37,972 bases of DNA, taken from positions 1 to 37,972 of the forward strand of contig JAQWGK010000036.1 in assembly GCA_029238255.1 (NCBI GenBank). Reading direction: 5' to 3'. The notes under the pieces are model-generated. The model searched no databases. It was given only the letters and a program-made list of their open reading frames with translations, and was not told the origin of the DNA. Made by a program: the position numbers and the translations under genes. The stretch is from Porticoccaceae bacterium. GTDB taxonomy: Bacteria; Pseudomonadota; Gammaproteobacteria; Pseudomonadales; Porticoccaceae. Shown here piece by piece: positions 1-7,509 of the stretch (the first letter of the stretch is position 1; each line of letters opens with the position of its first letter).

Positions 1-1151
1 CCGGCACCCATACTTAGATGATGGCGTTCAATACCTTTGTAATCTGCCCGCAGTCCAGCACGAGCATGCTGTTCAAAAATTTGCGGATTCCCTATTACAC
101 CCTCGGGAAAAGGCCCAAACAATGGCATACCAAATGGATCCAGAAAGGGTCCGGTTGAGCCCGGAGGATAGAGAATAAAGTTACCCTCAACTTCCTGAGA
201 GGTATCCAGATAGCTAGCCTGAAACTCAATAGTGGTATCGTCAAAAAGCTCTTTTTCTGTATAGGTGAAGTCCAGATTAAATCGCTCACTGGCAAACTTA
301 TTGGTTGGGTTTAGGGTTTCAGCAGCGCCGGCACCATCACCAATATCTTTTCGAATCTGGCCGCCCAGTCTTAGGCGCATATTTTTATAGAGGCCTTCGA
401 GCCTGATATCTACATTCTGCGCCGAGCGATTTACCGGGCCTGGCGCATTTGATACCGAGGTACCGGCAATAAAATCCAATATACTCTGAGCATCACTTTC
501 AATAATTTCATCGGTGCCATCGGTTTCGCCCAACTCAATTACCGCTGAATAGGCTAACTCACCTTTCTCGGCGGCAGCCGATAACCAGATATTCTTGGTA
601 CCGTAGTCGCCTAGGGTTGCGCCCGCAGAGTTATGCTCGATTTCTGCTGGGCCTTTGGTCACTAAATTAATCACGCCAGCAAAGGCATCGGCACCATAGA
701 GCGCAGAACCCGGGCCACGAATAACCTCTATTCGTGAAATAGCCTCAACGGGCATTCCTCCCCAGACAACATTTCGATCACCCTGAAATAAATTGGTAAT
801 GGGAATGCCATTAATTAGCATTAGCACCTGTGGATTAAAACCAGCACTAATACCTCGAAAAATATAAAGGGGATTGTATCCAATCACATCGCGGCTAACG
901 TGCAAACCGGGAACGGTTTCTAGAACCTGATCAATATCTTTGGCGCCCATTGCTTGAATTTGCTGTGCAGTGATAACTGAGGCCACTGCCGGAGCCTTGG
1001 CAATGGGTTGAACGCTACCAGTAGCAATGGAAACAAAATCCTCATCCCCATAAAAACCGGCAAAATCAAGATCGGAGTCGGGATTATCCTGACCCAGACT
1101 ATTAACCGAAGCCAGTCCCATAACTAAAAATACTGCATACCATTTATTCAT
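1..1151 (-). CDS. TonB-dependent outer-membrane receptor, N-terminal part (cut by window edge)
   Basis: About 383 residues are visible, in a frame that stays open to the left edge. The protein starts with a signal peptide (MNKWYAVFLVMGLASVNSLG, then QDN). A short linker containing EDFVSIATG is followed by a plug domain at about residues 55-165, with typical blocks: SVITAQQIQAMG, VLETVPGLHV, LMLINGIPI and IEVIRGPGSALYGADAFAGV. The rest is the beginning of the beta barrel. Such receptors use TonB energy to bring scarce, large or poorly diffusing substrates across the outer membrane; the substrate cannot be read from this part. The ATG overlaps the TGA of the upstream citrate-synthase-like gene as ATGA, so the receptor is probably translationally coupled and is the last visible gene of the operon starting at 4637. 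The receptor call is near certain; the substrate is unknown. Confidence 0.93.
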   Translation of the reverse strand, partial: MNKWYAVFLVMGLASVNSLGQDNPDSDLDFAGFYGDEDFVSIATGSVQPIAKAPAVASVITAQQIQAMGAKDIDQVLETVPGLHVSRDVIGYNPLYIFRGISAGFNPQVLMLINGIPITNLFQGDRNVVWGGMPVEAISRIEVIRGPGSALYGADAFAGVINLVTKGPAEIEHNSAGATLGDYGTKNIWLSAAAEKGELAYSAVIELGETDGTDEIIESDAQSILDFIAGTSVSNAPGPVNRSAQNVDIRLEGLYKNMRLRLGGQIRKDIGDGAGAAETLNPTNKFASERFNLDFTYTEKELFDDTTIEFQASYLDTSQEVEGNFILYPPGSTGPFLDPFGMPLFGPFPEGVIGNPQIFEQHARAGLRADYKGIERHHLSMGA

Positions 1152-1960
1152 GCTTTACACCTCCAGTGTCTGACCTGCTCAACGCCTTGATAATTAAGTC
1201 GAGAGGTTCGCAAGGGAAAAAAACCTCCCTCATGCTGCTTACATGCATCAATAAAACAGGGCATAGCTCCGGCGGTAAATGCCAAGGTTGCCATATGGTA
1301 AAAGTCCTCTGGACTTAACCCTTCGTCAGCCAACAATGCCGCGCATACTGCCGCGATATTGATCTGGTATTTAAGCCTGGTAGCGCTTAAATAGTCTTCC
1401 ACTTCAAAGGCCAACTTAACAAACTTGCCATTGCCGCAGCCAATTGAACGAGCAAACTCCATCATTGGTTTTACTCGTTCATCGGCATTCACTATAGGTC
1501 TTCCATAACCATATATACTCCGAAATTGTTTTAACTCTGCCTTGATAATCTGCTCTAAATTTTCACCCTTAGTTAGCCGTTGATCTGCGCGATATAAAAA
1601 ATCGGTTGCCCCTTTAATCGGCTTTAACCCATAAACTGTTGCCTCGGTTACTGCCAGCGCCCCCGCCGCTGCCAAAACCCCCGTTGATCGTGCTGTACCG
1701 GCCAACGCAGAGACTCGATTATTCCAAATCCGCGGATCGGGAAAGCTAGTGCAGATTACCCACATTGCCTCCAGCAATCGCGCAATCTTGGGTGACTCTT
1801 TACCGGTCGCTGCAAACAGTAGATATTCCATCCACGGTTTATCATTCAGTTCGGTAAAAACATCCTTACCTCGCAGTACGACTTTTTCATTAGGGAACCA
1901 GCCGCCCATTGAGGTTTGCCAATTATCCTCAAACTTCTCTAATTTACTGTGAACCGGCAT
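1148..1960 (-). CDS. Short citrate-synthase-fold protein (citryl-CoA lyase-like), paralog 1
   Basis: This 270-residue protein looks like the compact citryl-CoA lyase branch of the citrate synthase family. The supporting stretches are FPDPRIWNNRVSALAGTARS (about 73-92), the GYGRPIVNADERV block (151-163) and the C-terminal FFPLRTSRLNYQG. By eye the three citrate synthase catalytic positions are changed. The first His, of the HGG motif, falls at IKG (115-117). The second His, of the GFGH motif, is Arg154 in GYGRP. The Asp of the NVD motif is Asn201 in YQIN. The fold is therefore well supported but the reaction is not; it may bind CoA or an acyl-CoA, act with paralog 2, or do different chemistry. 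It lies 27 nt after paralog 2 and overlaps the TonB receptor start by 4 nt (ATGA). Confidence 0.8.
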   Translation of the reverse strand: MPVHSKLEKFEDNWQTSMGGWFPNEKVVLRGKDVFTELNDKPWMEYLLFAATGKESPKIARLLEAMWVICTSFPDPRIWNNRVSALAGTARSTGVLAAAGALAVTEATVYGLKPIKGATDFLYRADQRLTKGENLEQIIKAELKQFRSIYGYGRPIVNADERVKPMMEFARSIGCGNGKFVKLAFEVEDYLSATRLKYQINIAAVCAALLADEGLSPEDFYHMATLAFTAGAMPCFIDACKQHEGGFFPLRTSRLNYQGVEQVRHWRCKA

Positions 1961-1987
1961 ACAGTTTTTCCAAAAATTTAGTCGTAT

Positions 1988-2779
1988 TTACGGATTTAAT
2001 TTGAAGCCATCGGCAAAAAAGGGGAATTTGCGCCAACCCAGTTTTTCCTGCTCAAGTGAGTGAACCGCTGCCCCAGGCAAGCGTAATAATAGATAGAGCA
2101 TCTCTGCCTGTTCAGGCAAAAACCCCAGATCAGACAGCGCGGCAGCGGCAACTCCGGAAAAAGCCAGAGGGCATTTAGCACACGCCTCTAACTGCTCTCG
2201 ATTATCTTGAAGCCAAACTAGGTGAGGTGTCTGACCGACTTCGACCAGATGGGCCAGCGTTTTTAATACTGGTGTTGTACAGCTAATACCATTGGGGTCA
2301 AATCCCGGTGGGTGTTCCATGGGCAGCCACACATCCGCACGGCCCTCCTCCGGTGGACTGTTAATTATCTGCTGCCAGTCCTGAAGATTGATAGCGCAGC
2401 GCTGCCAGTAATCCATTGCATGAAAAACTTCCCGGGCACCGCCCAGATTACCTGCACCGACGGAGAGCGCAGCGATTAAAGCTGAGGCATGGGTTGAACC
2501 CCCAACACCGGCACTCATGGCAGCATTAACACTGTGATCCCGGGGGCCCGGGTTAGCCAGTGCAATAGCGAGCCCCTCGAGCAAGGCGGACTGTTGAGAA
2601 GTGGGTGGCTCTAATTTAAACAGTAGAAAGAGGTAATCAATAAAGCTGGCGTTTTTTAATAGGTCGCCATAGACATCATAGCCAGAGCAAAAACAGTCTG
2701 CCGCGGCAAAGGGATTATCTGCTTCTGGAGTTTCACGCCAAATTTTAGTGGTGATAGCTTCCGCAGAATCATTTGGCAT
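1988..2779 (-). CDS. Short citrate-synthase-fold protein (citryl-CoA lyase-like), paralog 2
   Basis: This is a 263-residue protein of the citrate synthase/citryl-CoA lyase fold, clearly divergent from its neighbour. Family-like blocks are ANPGPRDHSVNAAMSAGVGG (75-94), GAGNLGGAREVF (108-119) and RLPGAAVHSLEQ (233-244), the last matching the C-terminal helix of the family. Expected catalytic residues are not seen: the HGGA position reads LGGA (112-115), the GFGH position reads GFDPNG (159-164), and the NVD position falls in CPLAFSG (203-209). The ATG overlaps the end of the upstream thiamine-diphosphate enzyme gene by 11 nt, so the two are tightly co-translated. Two unlike citrate-synthase-type subunits in tandem suggest a hetero-oligomer. 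That is inference; a plain enzyme annotation would overreach. Confidence 0.75.
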   Translation of the reverse strand: MPNDSAEAITTKIWRETPEADNPFAAADCFCSGYDVYGDLLKNASFIDYLFLLFKLEPPTSQQSALLEGLAIALANPGPRDHSVNAAMSAGVGGSTHASALIAALSVGAGNLGGAREVFHAMDYWQRCAINLQDWQQIINSPPEEGRADVWLPMEHPPGFDPNGISCTTPVLKTLAHLVEVGQTPHLVWLQDNREQLEACAKCPLAFSGVAAAALSDLGFLPEQAEMLYLLLRLPGAAVHSLEQEKLGWRKFPFFADGFKLNP

Positions 2780-4637
2780 GATTTATTTTCAGTACATTTG
2801 TTCTCAGGGCAATCGGGGGCGCTTCATTTTGATCAATTCGAACATCCAGAACTGTGGGACCCTTTCGATTACAAATAGTTTTTATATCCAGACAATTAAG
2901 GTCTTCTGGTGAGCGAATAATATGGCCGGGCGCACCCATAGCATTAGCCATTGCAGCAAAATCTACACTGGCTAATGTATTGGCAATTGGCTCTGCTCCA
3001 GTCAGGCTTTGACCATGACGAACCATACCGTAGGCGCTGTCATTTAAAATAACAAAAACAATGGTTAGCTTTTCTTCAACCGCAACAGTGATCTCTTGAC
3101 CACTCATCAACCAACTACCATCACCGGTAATACAGACAACTGGAGTATCTGCAGTTGCCAAACTGGTTCCAACAGCACTACCAATAGCCCAGCCCATAGA
3201 GGCGAAGTCCATTGATGCACTAAACAACCCACCATGACCTCTCATTCCCGCAAGCCTTCTATCAAAAGGATGTAAATAGTGGGTACCCCATGCAAAGCTA
3301 TTACCTGAATCGGCCAAATAACGTGTGTGGGGCGGGAATAGTTTTGGTAAATCGTGCATTAAACGCTGCGGCTTAATTGGTATCGCATTTGAATAATAGG
3401 AGTCGATATCATCACATTCGAAATGCATACTCAGGCTCGCGGAAAACTCCTGTTCATTAAGGTCATGTGTTTGCTCAGCATCATCAGATACAGCTTTAAT
3501 CGTAAACTTGGGGTCGTGGTGATACTTGTGATCCAAATGACTAAAAATTGTCTCTAGACAACCTCTAACATGCAGCTTAGCCATCGGTGTTCTAGTCAAA
3601 TTAGCTTCCGTCGATTCAACGTGAATCAACTTGCCATTTAATAGATTGGTCGTGTCCCATGCATTACTTGAAAACTCTCCAAATCGAGCACCAATCGCAA
3701 CAACCAAATCAACCTCAGGATCGGCTAATAATCGTTTAGCTGAAGCATGCCCAGCAAACCCGATTACGCCCTTAAATAAAGGATGATAAGGGCTGACTAA
3801 ACCCTTTCCATGAGGCGTAACAAGAATTTCCGCATCAATTGCTGTGGCCAAACTTAGAATACTGACAATCGCATTACTGGCTTCATCTCCGACAATAAAA
3901 ACTGGCTTTTGCGCTTGAATAATCTCTTTGTAAAGTTTGCCTACCGCTTTTTCATCAATTAACTCAGGCCTATCCAATAAACTACCCAACTGATAATTAG
4001 CCTGTGAAATAGGTGTCGGCATAGCCATTACATCTCGGGGGATGCTGATATGTGCAGGCCCCGCTGGTGAGCCCAGCGCAGACATTATGGCTGCGGCTAA
4101 CTTATGTTCAAATTGGTCTATATGGGAAATCAGGGTGTTGTATCTGGTGCAGTGTTGGTAGAGCCCAACCGTGTTAACACCGGTACAGGAGGAATCTTGA
4201 ATAGCGCCTTTACCAAAGGTTGAAATGGCCGTTTGCGCGGTGATCACTAGCATTGGCACATTGTTTTCGTAGGCGGATGCCACGCCGGTAATCATATTGG
4301 TTGCGCCGGGGCCTGTGGTTGAACAGCAGACACCTAACTTACCGCTGTTTCTGGCATAGCCATCGGCCATAAAGGCCGCACCGGTTTCATGGCGGGCAAC
4401 CACGGCCCTTACGCCACCTCTTCGTTCACTGCGTGCCAACGCATCATAGAGTGGTTCAATTGCACCCCCGGGCACACCAAAAACATATTCCACCCCTAGC
4501 TGATCTAAATAGGCGACTAATAAATCGGCCATCTTGGGGCCAATTGTTGGAACAGCTTGAGTAGCGGCTCCCTTTTCCAACTCTTGATCTAGTTTGCGAT
4601 CCAATTTTTGATCCAACTCGTGATCTAGTTCTGTCAT
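2769..4637 (-). CDS. Thiamine-diphosphate-dependent carboligase/decarboxylase, acetolactate synthase large-subunit-like
   Basis: This 622-residue protein has the three-domain layout of the acetolactate synthase superfamily. The PYR domain (about 36-200) contains the cofactor-activating Glu84 in RHETGAAFMADGYAR. A central domain follows (about 220-355). The PP domain (about 420-600) carries the ThDP/Mg motif from GDG (505-507) to Asn532. Family members include acetolactate synthase, glyoxylate carboligase, oxalyl-CoA decarboxylase and sulfoacetaldehyde acetyltransferase; I cannot choose among them. No small regulatory subunit gene is adjacent, which argues against an ordinary branched-chain biosynthetic enzyme. 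The first 22 residues are an odd charged Leu-Asp tetrapeptide repeat. Met36 is an alternative start, but an AAGG eight bases before the upstream ATG supports 4637. First gene of the operon. Confidence 0.88.
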   Translation of the reverse strand: MTELDHELDQKLDRKLDQELEKGAATQAVPTIGPKMADLLVAYLDQLGVEYVFGVPGGAIEPLYDALARSERRGGVRAVVARHETGAAFMADGYARNSGKLGVCCSTTGPGATNMITGVASAYENNVPMLVITAQTAISTFGKGAIQDSSCTGVNTVGLYQHCTRYNTLISHIDQFEHKLAAAIMSALGSPAGPAHISIPRDVMAMPTPISQANYQLGSLLDRPELIDEKAVGKLYKEIIQAQKPVFIVGDEASNAIVSILSLATAIDAEILVTPHGKGLVSPYHPLFKGVIGFAGHASAKRLLADPEVDLVVAIGARFGEFSSNAWDTTNLLNGKLIHVESTEANLTRTPMAKLHVRGCLETIFSHLDHKYHHDPKFTIKAVSDDAEQTHDLNEQEFSASLSMHFECDDIDSYYSNAIPIKPQRLMHDLPKLFPPHTRYLADSGNSFAWGTHYLHPFDRRLAGMRGHGGLFSASMDFASMGWAIGSAVGTSLATADTPVVCITGDGSWLMSGQEITVAVEEKLTIVFVILNDSAYGMVRHGQSLTGAEPIANTLASVDFAAMANAMGAPGHIIRSPEDLNCLDIKTICNRKGPTVLDVRIDQNEAPPIALRTNVLKINHAK

Positions 4638-4698
4638 CTTTTTGCCTTATAAAATAGCGACATACAAAGAGGTCTTAATCCTTTTTTTATTAAACTCA

Positions 4699-4727
4699 GT
4701 AATAGATCAAGAATTCTGTATTGGCAA
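4699..4727 (-). promoter_or_regulatory. Candidate sigma-70 promoter of the ThDP/citrate-synthase-like/receptor operon
   Basis: On the minus strand TTGCCA (4722-4727) is followed after exactly 17 bases by TATTAC (4699-4704), about 60 bases before the ATG at 4637. The -35 matches five of six consensus bases, the -10 four of six. The spacer between the two divergent genes is AT-rich. No operator for a neighbouring regulator was recognised. Confidence 0.45.
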
Positions 4728-4843
4728 TAAAATATTCTTCACTGGCAGGCTTTTTGGCTTTATTAATTGCTGCCATTATGGACAGCTGATATTCAGTGGT
4801 TACAATGCCTACCCTATTAACCAAATGATCCCTATTGATTGCT

Positions 4844-5569
4844 ATGGACGAAATCAAAGATACCCATCCGACGCCTGAACAAAAAGAACCCAAGAAGGAA
4901 AGCCTGCTTTTAAATCTGGCCTTTAATATAGCCATACCAACGCTGGTGCTTACCAAGCTTAGCGGTGATGACTATCTGGGTATTAAGCTGGCTATTGTGG
5001 TGGCTCTCTCTTTCCCGATTATTTACGGTATTAGAGATTTCTTTAGCCGCGGCAAAATCAATTTCTTCTCCGCTCTGGGTGTGGCCAGTGTTTCGATGAC
5101 TGGTGGCATTAGCCTAATGGAGCTGGATGCGGTTTATATCGCCATTAAAGAGGCGAGTATTCCGGGTCTGTTTGGTGTGGCTACCCTGGTTTCTCTAAAA
5201 ACCTCTCAGCCTTTAATTCATACGTTTTTACTCAATGACTCAATTCTTGAGACCGATAAAATAAACGCTGCTCTCAAGGCCAATAAGCGTGAGGCTGAGT
5301 TTGATCAGCTGCTAATCAATGCCTCATGGATACTCGCCGGTTCGTTTTTGCTCTCAGCGGTTTTGAATTATGTTCTTGCGGTTTATTTGCTCACGGCAGC
5401 TCCAGGAACTGTCGAGTTTAACGAGCAACTCGGCAAGATGACGGCGCTTAGTTTTCCGGTTATTGCCGTCCCTGCAATGCTGGTGATGATTGGCGATATG
5501 TTTTATCTATTTAGCGGTATTAAGCGCTTGACCGGTATTCCTCTTGAAGAAATCGTAAAACAAAAATAA
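4844..5569 (+). CDS. VC0807-type multipass inner-membrane protein
   Basis: The protein has about 241 residues with an acidic/charged N-terminus and roughly six hydrophobic segments. The pattern (LLLNLAFNIAIPTLVLTKLSGDDYLG, YGIRDFF, KINFFSALGVASVSMTGGISLMELD, IKEASIPG, FGVATLVSLKT) is that of the widespread VC0807 family, which resembles septation protein A (YciB). Members are uncharacterised; a role at the inner membrane is all that can be said. A TTG nine bases upstream (4835) is in frame, but the ATG is preferred; neither has a convincing Shine-Dalgarno sequence. The next gene is a YciI protein, and the YciB-like plus YciI pairing is common in related bacteria. Confidence 0.8.
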   Translation: MDEIKDTHPTPEQKEPKKESLLLNLAFNIAIPTLVLTKLSGDDYLGIKLAIVVALSFPIIYGIRDFFSRGKINFFSALGVASVSMTGGISLMELDAVYIAIKEASIPGLFGVATLVSLKTSQPLIHTFLLNDSILETDKINAALKANKREAEFDQLLINASWILAGSFLLSAVLNYVLAVYLLTAAPGTVEFNEQLGKMTALSFPVIAVPAMLVMIGDMFYLFSGIKRLTGIPLEEIVKQK

Positions 5570-5638
5570 CCGGGCTTTTAAAATACGAGTCTTTATCAAC
5601 AGGAATCTATAACAAAAGCCCCAAACAGGATAAAAAAT

Positions 5639-5938
5639 ATGTGGTACGCAATTATCAGTGAAGATGTAGACAACAGTCTGGATAAACGCCTGCAGGCACG
5701 ACCTGCTCATCTGGAGCGATTACAGGATTTAAAGAATGATGGCCGCCTATTTGTCGCTGGTCCACACCCAGCTATAGATGCACTGGACCCCGGCGAAGCC
5801 GGTTTTACTGGCAGTCTGGTGATCGCTGAATTTGATAGTCTGGCAGATGCTCAACAGTGGGCCGATGCAGACCCCTATATGGATGCCGGTGTCTATAAGC
5901 AGGTGACCGTGAAACCTTTCAAGAAAGTTCTTCCCTAA
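5639..5938 (+). CDS. YciI family protein
   Basis: This 99-residue protein carries the compact ferredoxin-like YciI domain over its whole length. The start [10 protein letters not shown], the RPAHLERL segment containing His24 (equivalent to the conserved family His) and the C-terminal [20 protein letters not shown] are characteristic. The family resembles muconolactone isomerase and dehydrochlorinase folds; E. coli YciI has no settled biological function. An AGGA about ten bases before the ATG supports the start. It lies 69 nt after the VC0807-type gene and is followed by a perfect 11-bp hairpin. Confidence 0.9.
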   Translation: MWYAIISEDVDNSLDKRLQARPAHLERLQDLKNDGRLFVAGPHPAIDALDPGEAGFTGSLVIAEFDSLADAQQWADADPYMDAGVYKQVTVKPFKKVLP

Positions 5939-5949
5939 TACTTGGTTTA

Positions 5950-5976
5950 GGCGGCAAATGGTTATCATTTGCCGCC
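5950..5976. other. Perfect 11-bp stem-loop after the YciI gene
   Basis: GGCGGCAAATG (5950-5960) and CATTTGCCGCC (5966-5976) are exact reverse complements around the 5-base loop GTTAT. There is no T-run on either side, so it is not a standard intrinsic terminator. It lies between the YciI stop and the SH3 gene start and could be an mRNA 3'-end stabiliser, a processing site or a weak attenuator. Confidence 0.8.
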
Positions 5977-6022
5977 GATCAGAGTATTATCCCCCCTTCT
6001 CAAACTGATCATTTTAAATCCC

Positions 6023-6739
6023 ATGAATTATCTATTTTTGGCAATCTCTGTTTTCGCCCTTTCCCTAAGCAGCAATGCTTTTGCTGAAGAATCCGTAGAA
6101 GATGCGGTTTCAGTTGAAAAGGTCTACCCGCAGGAAAAAACGGTTTACGTTAGCGATGAGTTTCTTGTGCCGCTGCGCGAAACACCCTGCTCTCGCTGTA
6201 CCATTGTGCACCGCGGTATTAAAACCGGCAGCAAAATGCGCCTGTTGGAAGAGGTTGATGGCTGGGCTCACCTGATCACGGCCAGAGGAACTGAAGGTTG
6301 GATGGAAGCTCAGTATCTGGTTGACGAACCAATTGCGCGGATAAAATTGAATCAGCAGCAAAAAGAACTGGCTACGCTTAAGAAGCGTAATACTGAGCTG
6401 GAAAGAAACTACAATGAGTTGCGTGAAGAGTCGAAAGCACTGCGTGACCAGTTGGATAACTCACTGGGTGACAATGAGACTGTGGCTCGCGAGCTGGCGG
6501 AAATAAGAACTATCTCCTCGGACGCTATTGCCCTTAACCAACAGAATGAACAGCTGGTTAAGAATAATCATATGCTGCAGCGCGAGAACGATGCCTTAAA
6601 AGCCAATGTTGATGACTTGCAGAAAGATAAGCGCAATGAGTCTTTCCTGTATGGCGGTCTAACCGTATTTTTGGGCGCTATTCTGGTTATCCTGATTCCT
6701 AAACTGCGCGGCAGAAAGCGTTTTTCAGAGTGGCAGTAG
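6023..6739 (+). CDS. SH3-domain, coiled-coil membrane-anchored periplasmic protein (TIGR04211/YgiM type)
   Basis: With the ATG at 6023 the protein has 238 residues. It starts with a signal peptide (MNYLFLAISVFALSLSSNAFA), then a bacterial SH3 domain at about 35-105 (VYVSDEFLVPLRETPCSRC, GWAHLITARGTEGWMEAQYL). A long charged coiled coil runs over about 112-210, and a C-terminal membrane helix (FLYGGLTVFLGAILVILIP) is followed by a basic tail. This is the layout of the YgiM/TIGR04211 group: a periplasmic sensor or scaffold anchored in the inner membrane. An in-frame TTG at 5969 would add 18 residues and bury the signal peptide, so it is rejected. Function of the family is not established. Confidence 0.85.
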   Translation: MNYLFLAISVFALSLSSNAFAEESVEDAVSVEKVYPQEKTVYVSDEFLVPLRETPCSRCTIVHRGIKTGSKMRLLEEVDGWAHLITARGTEGWMEAQYLVDEPIARIKLNQQQKELATLKKRNTELERNYNELREESKALRDQLDNSLGDNETVARELAEIRTISSDAIALNQQNEQLVKNNHMLQRENDALKANVDDLQKDKRNESFLYGGLTVFLGAILVILIPKLRGRKRFSEWQ

Positions 6740-6768
6740 AGAGTCGTTAAAAAACTTAAGAGGTAGTA

Positions 6769-7509
6769 ATGAAAAGAGCTGTTGTTTTACTTTTTGCATT
6801 AGTCGCAGGATCCTTACTACTTACCTCTTCTGCATTTGCCGAGCAGGTCACCGCTGACAAGGCTGTTCTTGAAAAGACAGGCGCTAAAATGAAAGGCGCT
6901 GTAGAGAAAGGCGCTACAGAGAAAGACTTAGAGAACCCAAGAGTAAAACTGTCCACCGAAATGGGCGATATTGTTCTTGAACTGTACGCCGATAAAGCGC
7001 CCATCAGCGTCGATAACTTTATTAAAAACACCAACAACTATCATTATGACGGCCTGATCTTTCATCGGGTTATCAAGGGTTTTATGATCCAGTCCGGTGG
7101 CCATACCTTTGATATGAGCTTCCGTGAGTCTGACCGCGAGCCAATTGTTAATGAATCCCATAATGGTCTGAGTAATATCCGTGGCAGCATTGCTATGGCG
7201 CGTATTGCAGATCCCGATAGCGCAAAGGCACAGTTTTTTATCAACCATAAAACCAATCAACGCCTCGATGCCACGGCTTCAAGACCGGGCTATACGGTTT
7301 TCGGCGGGGTTGTTTCAGGTATTGAGGTTGTCGATGCTATAGCGGCTGTGAAGGTGCGTTCGATGGGTTTCTATCAGGATGTTCCGGTAACGCCAATTCG
7401 TATTCTTAAAGCGCGGCTGCTAAATCCAAATGCATGGACAGCGCTGCCAGAACCAAAACCAGAAACTATTGAACCGGCCTACGAAATGCCGGTTCCCCTA
7501 AATAGATAA
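6769..7509 (+). CDS. Exported cyclophilin-type peptidyl-prolyl isomerase
   Basis: The protein has 246 residues with a cleavable signal peptide (MKRAVVLLFALVAGSLLLTSSAFA). A Lys/Glu-rich linker (about 25-55) precedes a cyclophilin domain at about 57-220. The domain shows YDGLIFHRVIKGFMIQSGG with the catalytic Arg, GSIAMAR, and SAKAQFFINHKTN. It should catalyse cis-trans isomerisation of prolyl bonds in the periplasm, like PpiA. The linker and a proline-rich C-terminal tail make it longer than E. coli PpiA (190). A good ribosome site (AGAGGTAG) precedes the ATG. Its TAA overlaps the pdxJ ATG by one base. Confidence 0.92.
   Translation: MKRAVVLLFALVAGSLLLTSSAFAEQVTADKAVLEKTGAKMKGAVEKGATEKDLENPRVKLSTEMGDIVLELYADKAPISVDNFIKNTNNYHYDGLIFHRVIKGFMIQSGGHTFDMSFRESDREPIVNESHNGLSNIRGSIAMARIADPDSAKAQFFINHKTNQRLDATASRPGYTVFGGVVSGIEVVDAIAAVKVRSMGFYQDVPVTPIRILKARLLNPNAWTALPEPKPETIEPAYEMPVPLNR

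Noticed and set aside
1-4637. The left operon as an ordinary branched-chain amino-acid operon
   Set aside because: No ilvH/ilvN small subunit or ilvC is present, and a TonB receptor and citrate-synthase-fold genes would not belong there.
4743-4760. Sigma-54-like CTGGCA ... TTTGG upstream of the VC0807-type gene
   Set aside because: The -12 element has GG instead of the essential GC, and a PilR target is not expected there.
5969-6022. TTG start for the SH3 protein
   Set aside because: It would put 18 residues, including part of the hairpin region, before an otherwise perfect signal peptide.
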